Assembly (NCBI GenBank): GCA_015680685.1
Contig: MNCI01034202.1
Coordinates: forward strand, 23,829-87,828
Reading direction: 5' to 3'
Source of the DNA: Gnetum montanum
Taxonomy: Eukaryota > Streptophyta > Gnetopsida > Gnetales > Gnetaceae
Length of the DNA: 64,000 bases
Below the pieces are notes generated by a model. The model searched no databases and was not told the DNA's origin. It saw only the letters and a list, made by a program, of their open reading frames with translations. The position numbers and the translations under genes were made by a program. Below, one piece after another: positions 55,811 through 64,000 of this stretch. Numbering within the stretch: the first letter of the stretch is position 1; each line of letters starts with the position of its first letter.

Positions 55811-57279
55811 ATAGACATATTGACCATCAATCCACTATTCTCCAAAGAATTTTTTGAAAATTTTTTAGTGATTTCATTAAAAAAATCTACCTACTTGATA
55901 AATAAATAATAATAGAATAATTTTATCAACCATATTGATTAACCTGATTTCCAAGTCTACCTAGATGTGCTTAGAGAGAATATTGATGCATAGTAGGTGT
56001 TATGCAGGACACAGTGGTGGTCATGATGGTCATTTATGGTTGGCATAACTAATGCCAGATGTGGTGGGCACATGGTGTAAAGACTAGAGTGGAAAGAGTT
56101 ATGGGAGTTCTGGTAACTCCAACAGTGGTGAGTAGCTATAAAGGTTGGTCATGATAGACTACAAGGATCCATCGACCTTCTAAGGGGAGCTTTGAAATTT
56201 TGGGTAGATAAAAAAAAAATAGGTTCTATTTTCTTTTGGGTGGATGTCCATGGTAGAGCTATGGTAGCACTAGGCTCCTGATGGAGGCATGAACCACGGA
56301 TGGTGGCCCACACGATAGTAGGATTTGGTGGCTACGCATGGTAAGAAGGGGTCATCATTAGATTTGTTGGGTGCTAGAAGTTAGTGGAAAATAGTTTCTT
56401 TTAATAGTGTGTAGTAATACCTTCGCTATCTCATTTTCTTTGGGGTGGCACATGGACATGTGATAGCAACGTAGTCATTTGCAATGCGTCGGATGGTGAC
56501 GTAGTGGTGTTTAGCAGTTGATGCATAGATGATTGTGGGAGTAGCAGCTATCAATGGGTAGATAGTGGTTTTTTTGTTGCTTTGTATAGCGGAGAAGCCT
56601 CTTCTTGCATAGTAGTGGTAGCTCTAACCACACACAACTTGCAGACAATAAGTGAATGGTAGGGACAAATTTCTCTCTCTATGCCATTGGCAAGCATGGG
56701 AGTAGTAGTGGCAGCTACACTAGTAGTGGCAAGAGGGCTCTATAGTTATATTTTATTCTTTATTAGAGGAGGTGAGGCAACATATGATAGCAGACTACTG
56801 ATGGTGTAGTCTCCCCTCTTCTCTCGTCCATAGTAGTTTTCCCTCCCTTACTATCTTAGCCATGTAATAGCAACAGTGAGCAGTAGGGATAGATTTTTCT
56901 CTCTCTTGCTGTGGTGTTGCAACAGTAGATAATAGTAGGCATGTGCACTAAGTGATAGCATATGATCCAACCTGTTCTCTCTCCCTCTTCCAATGGCTAT
57001 GAGTAGTGTTGGTTGTGGCAACATTCACAATGAATCAATAGTAGCAGTGGGACTAGGGAAAAATTTAACTTTGTTGTTTTCTATTATGTTAAACAATCCT
57101 GTATTTTAAATTCCAATGAGTTCTAATTGAAATTTCTTTTTTTTTGTTTACTATTTTCAAAATGCCACATAGCCCTATTCCTAGGTTTTTGTACCCATAT
57201 AGGAGGCACCATAGGCAATAGTATCTTCAAATGAGTTTTTCTTTTTGGTGCATCCAAAATTTACACATCAACACCTTTT

Positions 57280-57298
57280 TGGTGCTAGAAGGAGGGCC
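57280..57298 (+). other. Primer-binding site, tRNA-Asn type (element C)
   Basis: TGGTGCTAGAAGGAGGGCC, six bases after the LTR end at 57273. One C-to-T change and the last two bases differ from the complement of plant tRNA-Asn(GUU). Confidence 0.85.
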
Positions 57299-57800
57299 TG
57301 TTTCCTACTTTCCTAATTTATATTTTTATTTTTATTCTTATTTTGTTGTTCCAAAGCCCAATTTCATTTCTTGGTTTTCTATTTTTTCTTTTTCTTTTTT
57401 CTACTTTCATTCATGTTCCTATTCTTAGTGGCCTCTTCATTGCCTTGCCTTGATTAATAGTCATTAATTTTTCAATTCTACCAGTTTGTTTTCCTTTCTT
57501 TTTTCTAGTTCGGTTTAAAAGTTCGTATTTTGGTGATCCTTACCCTCATTCTAGCTTTAGTAAGGTGATTTTCTCAATATCATCCTACTTTAAATCTACT
57601 TTTATGAAATTTCCACATTTACTATTTTATTTAGATTTTATAAATATTGTAATTTCATGCATTGATTTTTCTTCTTTGAAATTTTTTTAATAACATATTT
57701 TAATGCTTTTTTTAAAAATAATATATTATTGCAAGATTTCTTTTCTTTTTAAGCAATTTTATAGTTTTATTTTAACATTTATTTTTTGTAATTTTGTTTT

Positions 57801-58500
57801 ATGAGCGAACTCTCCTTTGCCCCTAATCGACCAGTCACCCGTCTCTTCACATTAAGGAAATGACAAGCTTTACGTTTTCCAATTTCTAGTCCAGAAGAAC
57901 TCAAACTAGGATGAGAGCCAATCAACCCCTAGCTTCCCTGCTAAGTAATCTCTTTAACTTTACTAACTACCATGACATCCCAAAATTCCTCTAGAACATA
58001 AACCTATTTTTTGATCCCACAACCCCTACTAGTGATGCTTGCCAACACATACAATGTTTTGAAACCTTACTAGGGATCAACAACATTGTTCAAAATGACA
58101 TAGCATGTAGGGTCTTTGTGACGAATTTTAGAAGTAAGGCCACCCCATGGTTTTTGATGCTTCCTAATGCCTCCATCAACTCATGGTAGGAGTTTAAAAA
58201 TAAGTTCCTAATCCAATTTGACAAGTTCACTAGCTTAGCCATAGCATCAAGAAACTTTACAAGCTTGAGAAAAATTCATGAGGAAGATGTCGGTGATTAC
58301 AACTTAAGATTCCTCCATCAACTTGCCTATGTCCCAAATGAGATGCATCCACAACCTGATGGCATCCTCAATTTTTACTTGTCCATCATTGATCCATTCT
58401 TTGCCTATGCCATTAAATTTGATTCCAACATAACGGAAATACAGAGAACGATGGCTAAAGCTATGGAGTTAGAAAAAATTACCCTCATGAATAGCATCTA
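57801..58500 (+). pseudogene. gag: Decayed gag of C
   Basis: The frame starts near ATG 57801 (MSELSFAPNRPVTR) and shifts before the capsid part. The Retrotrans_gag core is clear: NIVQNDIACRVFVTNFRSKATPW, SWxEFKNKFLIQFDKF (one TAG), and the open block 58265-58501 (HEEDVGDYNLRFLHQLAYVP). No zinc knuckle or protease follows. Confidence 0.75.
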
Positions 58501-58539
58501 AAACCAATTCAGAATGATGAGCATTAGTAATCCCATGCA

Positions 58540-58990
58540 ATCTAAAACTTAAACCTGCTAGACCTAAGATTGAAACTGGGATGAAAGAAGAACTTGATGA
58601 ACTTCTAGGGTCTAAAATTATTCATCTTGTGAAATATCTAAATTTAGTACCTAATAGAAAATGAACAAGAAAATTACGATTAGGTCTTGATTTTCGTAAT
58701 CTTAAGAATTGACAAATTATTAAACGATGGCTTGACAAGAAACATGTAGGTAAAGCCTTTAAGATAGGAGACCTAGTTCTAAGAAGAGGTAGAGCATTTG
58801 GTTGAACTAGTCCTCAAAGTAAGTTCTCTCCTATGTGCTAAGGCCCATTCCAAGTTATAGATGTCATTGGCCCTAGTATTCAAAAAATTGCTAATTTGCA
58901 AGGACATAGGTTACATAGGAATTTTAATGCATTTCTACTTAGGTGTTCCTCATGGACACTTGGTAAGTTCTTAGTTGCATGTTTTCTTTC
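58540..58990 (+). pseudogene. RT stump fused to integrase C-terminus (C)
   Basis: One reading frame runs from the RT N-terminus (KPARPKIETGMKEELDELL, KLRLGLDFRNLKN) straight into the end of integrase (RWLDKKHVGKAFKIGDLVLR, GPFQVIDVIGPS, LQGHRLHRNFNAFLL). The RT catalytic core, RNase H and most of integrase are missing, and the join is in frame near 58700. Four TGA/TAA stops lie in it. This internal deletion explains why C is only 7.6 kb without B. Confidence 0.8.
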
Positions 58991-59662
58991 CCCTCGCCAT
59001 GCATTTCATTTGTATATAGTTGCACTTGCATGTTTTCTTTGCATTTCCATCATCTTTCTCTTAGCATATTGGTTTGACTTTTGCTTTTCATATGATTTTA
59101 ATAATCATTATGGTCATTTGAGTTACTAGGTGTTGGGTCATCATAACACCATTAGAAAATGATGTAAGCATAATGTGATATATAATATTTCTTATTACTA
59201 TCTCCTTTATATGGTATATTTCAATAATGCTATGATTCTTCCTAGTCAATTTCAAGGTTTTAGTTTTATTAGTTATGTTGGATTATGGAGGATGGTATTT
59301 ATGCTAACTTATCATGTAATCATCATGATTAGGTGAGTGTAGGATAGGTGACGTTGAAGAATGATTAGCCATAATCACTAGGTGACCTTGGAAAACTCCA
59401 TTTTTCGCTCTCCTAAGCCCTAGCCCTTAAGTGTAATGATCAACAAGGTGAAGTGTGTTAATCTCCACTTGAGAACCCTTAGCCACTCAGGAGACCTACT
59501 ATGATGCCATTAGATTGTAATCAAAAGCACATACACAAGGGTTCAACTACACCATGGGCAAAGTTATGAAAGGACCATGTTCTTTGGCAGTGCAGCTAAT
59601 TGGCCAAAATTGTATTGGAATTCCTAACTTAAGAATGAAGTACACAATGAGCAAAGTTTCTT

Positions 59663-59664
<2 letters not shown>

Positions 59665-59701
<37 letters not shown>
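59665..59701. repeat. (AG)18 microsatellite
   Basis: 37 bp of uninterrupted AG repeat; potentially polymorphic. Confidence 0.95.
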
Positions 59702-59704
<3 letters not shown>

Positions 59705-60267
59705 ATGAGGACCATGTTCATTGGTAGTATAATAAGTTCTTAAGTGTGATGGGGTCTAGTAGCTATCCTCATCCTAATCTCCATTTCCCCTTTTAAATCT
59801 ATTTTCCCAAAATTCAAAAAAAAAGAAAAGCAAATAATTTCTTTCACCCATTCCCTTTCTCAAAAGAAAAAAATTTTCAAGGAAAAATCCAAAAGTTGCA
59901 GCTAGCCATGATCTAACATAAGCTTGTCCTCCTCATTAAGTTTAGCATAGGTCTTGTGCTTAAAGTAGTCCTTGTACTTTTGACATTCGTCTTGTGAGAA
60001 GATTGAGAATGAGATCTTAATTATATATATAAATCTATGTAGTTAAAATAATAAAATTATATATCTAGAGTTTAATTAAATAAGATGGTGTGGTAAGGAT
60101 GGCCCATGTCTAGTTCTCTTTTGATTATATGGTTATTTTAATCATATTTAGATTAGCATAGTTTACTTTGAAGTTTCAATTTGTCCATTTTATCATGTTT
60201 TCGATTCTCTATCAGTTGCATCATTTTAAAATTTTGTGGTTTGGCTATCCTTACACTTGCATGCAAT

Positions 60268-60285
60268 TAAAGTTTGGGGGCTAAG
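60268..60285 (+). other. Polypurine tract of C
   Basis: TAAAGTTTGGGGGCTAAG directly before the 3' LTR start TGTTGACG; the AGTTTGGGGG form is common in plant gypsy elements. It primes plus-strand DNA synthesis. Confidence 0.8.
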
Positions 60286-62588
60286 TGTTGACGTCAACCT
60301 CACCCATGCTAGGCATGGGGCCATGATTAATCATTTTAATTCTAAAAACAAATTGTCAAACTTCATAGTTTTTATATAATTATTTTAATAGTTACAATTC
60401 ACAACTAAGAATTTGTATCATTAATGTGATCCAAGGTAATAAAATGTGTTTTAAAAACATCCATTATGTTAAGAGACTATGAATCATACTTGATGGAAGC
60501 AATCAAACGTTTATCAGACACAACTTGAGCATAGCACCTACTGACCAACCAATGGATCCATACTACATTTAGAACTCATTCCTTTACACTGAAAAACCAT
60601 AGTTGTATCCCAATTAACTAAAGGATGTATTACTAACACTAAAATTCAATGCAAGGTACCTCTGTAACAACTAAAAAGATGGTATTTTTTTTTAACTTAA
60701 CACAAATTAAATCCAGAGATTTTAGGTTTACTATTTCTCCTTGCAACGTAACTTACCCTCATTTCTCAAGGAGCTTAAACTTCTAGCAATTAAATAATGA
60801 GTCTCCATTTTCTGCTATGATTGTTGTTTGGTTTGATAGCATAGACTTCATCATAATAGTTTTTTTTAGCATAGAATCGTTAATAGATACTGAATAGATA
60901 AAAAAACTTCATAAATGTTTTCTTTGAAAATAGTTGAGTTTATCTTTCCATAGTTACTACAGCATATATGTAAATGGATGGATCAAATTTCTCAATTTTT
61001 TTATGTCTCCGAAGTTTACAAATTTATCTAGTCAGTAGCTTTTAGGTAAACTTGGACGACTTGCATAGCCTTTTAGGACATATTTATGTTAAGAAGTCAT
61101 TGTATAGACATATTGACAATCAATTGAATATTCTCCAAAGAAAATTTTAAAAAAAGTTTTTAGTGATTTCATTAAAAAAAAATTTGCCTGCTTGACAAAT
61201 AATAATAATGGAATAATTTTATCAACCATATTGATTAACTTGATTTCCAAATCTACTTAGATGTGCTTAAAGAGAATACTGATGCATAGCAGATGTTACG
61301 CAGGACATGGTGGTGGTCATGATGGCTATTTATGGCTGGCGTAACTAACACCAGTTGTGGAGCGAGTTATGGGAGTTTCAGTAACTCCAACAGCGGCAAG
61401 TGGCTATAAAGGCTAGTTGTGACAGATTGTAGGGATCCATTGACCTTCTAGGGGGAGCTTTGAAATTTTGGTTAGAGAAATCAGCAAAACTAAGTTCTAT
61501 TTTCTTTTGGGCTAATGTCCGTGGTAGAGTTGTCACAGCACCAGGCTCCAGACGGAGGTGTGAACCATGGATGGTGGCCCATGTGATAGCGGCATTTGGT
61601 GGCTGCACGTGGTAGGAGGGGATCATAATTAGATCCATAAGGTGCCAGAAGGCAGTGGATGCCGGTTTCTTTTATGAGTGTGTAGCAACACTTTCTCTGT
61701 CTCCTTTTTTTTTTGGGCATTACATGGGCACATGATAGCGACATAGTCATCCGTAGTGCATCAAACGATAATGCAGCGGTGTGTGGCAATTGAGACATGG
61801 ATGACTATGAGAGTTGTGGTTATCAATGGGCAAACAATGGTTTTTTTGTTGCTCTATGTAGTGGGGAAGCCTCTCGTCACTTAGCAGTGGTGGCTCTGAC
61901 CACATGCAACCTGCGGATGGCAAGTAAACGGTAGGGACAAATTTCTCTCTCTACATCACCAACAAGCATGGGAGCAACGATGGCAGCTACACCAGCAGTG
62001 GCAGGTGGGTTATATAGTTTTTTTTATTCTTTATTGGCAGATGTAGGTGGGTTATATAGTTTTTTTTATTCTTTATTGGCAGATGTGAGGTGGCATATGA
62101 TAGCAGACTGCTAACGGTGTGGTCTCCTCTTCTTCTCTCGTTCATAGCAGTTTTTCCCTCCCTTGCTCTCTCAGCCACATAACAGCGATGGTGAGTAGTA
62201 GGGATAAATTTCTCTTTCTTGTTGTGGTGTTGCAGTAGTAGACAATAGCAGGTGTGCATACCAAGTGGCAACACGAGATCCAGCCTCTTCTCTCTTGCTC
62301 TTCTGGTGGCTATGAGTAGTGTTGGCTATGGCAGCATCCACAATGAGCTAGCAGTAGCAGCGAGACTAGAGAAAAATTTAACTTTGTTATTACCTATTAT
62401 TTTAGATAGTTACGTATTTTAAATTCCAATGTGTTCCAATTGAAATTCTTTTTTTTTTTTAGTTTACTATTTTCAAAAGGCATCTCTCTAGCTTAGACTA
62501 TTCTCAAGTTTCTATACCCATATGAGAAGCACCTTAGACAATAGTCTTCTCAAATGAGTTTTTTTTTTTCAAAATTAATGCATCAACA
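60286..62588 (+). repeat. 3' LTR of C
   Basis: 2303 bp, TGTTGACGTCAACC...ATCAACA. It holds the empty version of the B insertion site (about 61097-61112) and a private 42-bp tandem duplication (62003-62086). Minus-strand open frames at 61378-61798 and 61987-62274 have no counterpart in the 5' LTR and are not genes. Confidence 0.92.
62003..62086. repeat. 42-bp tandem duplication in the 3' LTR of C
   Basis: Two copies of a unit beginning AGGTGGGTTATATAG. The 5' LTR has one copy (near 56740), so this arose after insertion. Confidence 0.85.
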
Positions 62589-62753
62589 TCACCATGTAAC
62601 CTCAATGCATAAGATTTAGTGAAGTTATCTTGCCTTGCCAAGAGTGCTCATTTCACTACACTCCATTACCATCCCTTGAGCCCAACCTTCTAGCCTAATC
62701 ATAACCTTCCTTATCATAAATAACCATGATGACCAATGTTTAACACGCATGCA
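62589..62753 (+). repeat. LTR3, second part
   Basis: Matches LTR2 from 40345: AACCTCRATG, AAGATTTAGTGAA and GAGCCCAACC are shared. It is cut at 62753 by the copia element. Confidence 0.75.
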
Positions 62754-63043
62754 TGTTAAGTTATGTGGTGACTGATCCAAAATGGGTCAAAACCAATTAG
62801 CAGCAATGAGCAATAGTTACTAGTAGCTACTGGTTCTAGCAGTTAGTGGTTCTGGTCTAGTTTCCGTTATCTTCGATAACGGCCCAAAAACATTCCTGTA
62901 ACCATAATTGTATCTAGAAAAAATTATTTAATAACAATTCTCATGCATTTCCTGTGGTGTGCTTGCTTAAACGCCACACAAAGCTATGTGTGTTTCCCGT
63001 GTTTTCTTTTTCTTCGGTTCTTTATCTGTTCTTGAATATAACA
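62754..63043 (+). repeat. 5' LTR of the copia element
   Basis: About 290 bp with TGTTA...TAACA ends. The right border is fixed by the primer site two bases on; the left border is inferred from the TGTTA inverted end and from loss of similarity to LTR2, so it may be off by several bases. Confidence 0.6.
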
Positions 63044-63045
63044 AC

Positions 63046-63057
63046 TGGTATCAGAGC
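63046..63057 (+). other. Primer-binding site, initiator tRNA-Met (copia)
   Basis: TGGTATCAGAGC, the standard plant copia primer site complementary to initiator tRNA-Met. Confidence 0.95.
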
Positions 63058-63075
63058 AACGGATCAGTGGGAGCA

Positions 63076-63841
63076 ATGGCATCCAAGGACAGGAAAGTCC
63101 GAATCGAAAAATTTAATGGAACAGACTTTGGGTTCTGGAAGATGCAGATTGAAGATTATTTGTATCAAAAGAAGTTGCATGAACCGCTGCTAGGGAAGAA
63201 GCCAGATTAAATGGATCAAGAAGATTGGAATCTCTTAGATCGCTAGGCACTTGGTGTGATTAGATTGACATTGGCAAGAAACGTCGCATTCAACATTGTT
63301 AATGAGACAACCATTGCAGGTTTAATGAAAACGTTGTCAAGTATGTATGAAAAGCCATTTGTTGCAAACAAGGTATATTTGATGCGTCGGTTGTTCAATC
63401 TGAAGATGGGTGAAGGTGCATTAGTTACAAATCACATCAATGAATTCAATACGATAATTAGTCAATTGAATTTAGTGGCGATCACCTTTGAGGATGAAAT
63501 CCAGACATTCATTTTGCTGTCATCTTTGCCAGAGAGTTGGTCTGCAACGGTGACTACTGTGACTAGCTCATCAGGTACTTTAAAATTAAAGTTGAATGAT
63601 ATTCGAGACTTGATTCTTAGCGAGGACATTTGTAGAAGGGAGTCAAGAGAATCCTTAGGGTTTGCTTTGAATACAGAAAGTAGAGGTAGGAGCTCACAAC
63701 GTGGTCAAAACCATGGTAATGGTAGATCGAAGTCCAGAGGCAGAGGAAAATCTAAAAATCACAGGAAAGTTGTTTGTTGGAATTGTGAAAAGAAGGGTCA
63801 CCTTAGAAATCAGTGCAGGGCACCAAAGAAGAAGAAAAATC
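63076..63841 (+). pseudogene. gag: Copia gag, nearly intact
   Basis: Starts MASKDRKVRIEKFNG at 63076, 19 bp after the primer site, with the usual copia N-terminus (FGFWKMQIEDYL). TAA at 63208 and TAG at 63244 interrupt it; the frame is then open to 63841. The UBN2-like Gag core (RNVAFNIVNETT, SSMYEKPFVANKV, LFNLKMGEGA, HINEFNTIISQL) is followed by a basic linker and a CCHC zinc knuckle at 63775-63816 (CWNCEKKGHLRNQC). Only two stops, so this is one of the youngest elements here. Confidence 0.92.
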
Positions 63842-63842
63842 A

Positions 63843-63966
63843 NCAATTTCCATTGCATCCCTTGGGTGGTCTTTATTTGAACTTCACCCTTCCCCACAAT
63901 ATCCAAAGGTTCATCATCTGTAAGATAAACCTTTCCAAACTTCCCTACAACATAATTTTGTAACAA
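63843..63966 (-). pseudogene. Copia protease-region fragment in inverted orientation
   Basis: The minus strand encodes a segment (GKFGKVYLTDDEPLDIVGKG) typical of the copia protease region that should follow Gag on the plus strand. It is separated from Gag by a single N, so the inversion most likely reflects a wrongly oriented contig piece. Confidence 0.65.
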
Positions 63967-64000
63967 TTCCTTGCATGGAGTGGAGTGGAATGAAGCACCT

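Larger units (their letters stand above)
48082..57273 (+). repeat. 5' LTR of C, split by element B
   Basis: 48082-48917 aligns with 60286-61104, and 55816-57273 with 61105-62588 of the 3' LTR. Element B and one copy of ATAGA sit between. The LTR carries several ORF-like stretches in its GC-richer second half, but none is conserved between the two copies. Confidence 0.9.
58991..60285 (+). other. 3' non-coding region of C
   Basis: From integrase to the 3' LTR: AT-rich, no coding frame supported. It contains an AG microsatellite and a polypurine tract at its end. An open frame at 58896-59129 is integrase sequence followed by hydrophobic read-through. Confidence 0.6.
48082..62588 (+). mobile_element. 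Element C: gypsy element with 2.3-kb LTRs and deleted pol
   Basis: Bounded by TGTTGA...TCAACA ends and exact TCACC duplications. The 5' LTR is 48082-48917 plus 55816-57273 (2294 bp without B), the internal region 57274-60285 (3.0 kb), and the 3' LTR 60286-62588 (2303 bp). The primer site is tRNA-Asn type. Gag is followed by an RT stump joined in frame to the integrase end. Its LTRs differ by about 12% in the first 57 bases compared, so it is much older than B. Confidence 0.9.
62754..64000 (+). mobile_element. Ty1/copia element, 5' part
   Basis: Short LTR, primer site for initiator tRNA-Met and a copia Gag. It inserted in LTR3 and runs past the right edge. After the N at 63842 the sequence is inverted, so the order of its downstream part is not reliable. 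Confidence 0.85.

Noticed and set aside
61378-62274. Minus-strand frames in the 3' LTR of C
   Set aside because: Not conserved as open frames in the 5' LTR copy of the same element.

Overview
The window is repeat DNA from a seed-plant nuclear genome, very probably one with a large genome. It is made almost entirely of LTR retrotransposons. Evidence: plant-type Ty3/gypsy Gag, protease, RT, RNase H and integrase remnants; plant primer-binding sites matching tRNA-Asp, tRNA-Asn and initiator tRNA-Met; 5-bp target-site duplications; a Ty1/copia Gag; and very many in-frame TAG, TGA and TAA codons at former Gln, Trp and Arg positions. I see no intact host gene and no species-specific marker.

Layout, oldest layer first. 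The scaffold is a Tat-lineage gypsy array: a truncated 5' LTR (7621-8880), a long decayed internal region D (8881 to about 23990), a second LTR (about 24000-24048 plus 40343-42905), a second gag-less and RT-less internal region E (42906 to about 47990), and a third LTR (about 48000-48081 plus 62589-62753). Other elements were inserted into it: (1) A2, a gypsy element on the + strand that cuts LTR1 (2238-7620), itself cut by A, a related - strand element (1-2237); (2) a solo LTR of the A/B family (13180-14070); (3) F, a 16.3-kb - strand Tat-like element in LTR2 (24049-40342, TSD ACCAC); (4) C, a + strand gypsy element with about 2.3-kb LTRs in LTR3 (48082-62588, TSD TCACC), whose 5' LTR was later cut by B, a gag-protease-only element (48918-55810, TSD ATAGA); (5) a Ty1/copia element entering LTR3 at 62754 and running off the right edge.

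How the parts work together. A, B, the solo LTR and probably A2 belong to one Athila-like family with a tRNA-Asp primer site. B has Gag and protease but no RT, RNase H or integrase, so it would need enzymes from another element. A2 and B carry unrelated 3' reading frames behind a similar intron-end signal. D, E and F have the Tat layout of gag-protease, a long spacer, then RT, RNase H, a second RNase H and integrase. The spacers hold different cargo: 187-bp palindrome-centred repeats in D, an antisense spliced gene in F, and a GC-rich cytochrome-P450-like fragment in E. None of the coding regions is intact.

Most unusual observations: F and C inserted two bases apart in paralogous LTRs; CpG-rich palindrome arrays sit upstream of the TATA box in A/B-family LTRs and are replaced by a different palindrome module in A2; and similar TATGCTA/TAGCATA hairpins recur in the D and F elements. 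Three assembly problems are visible, at 35857, 49143-49328 and 63842.
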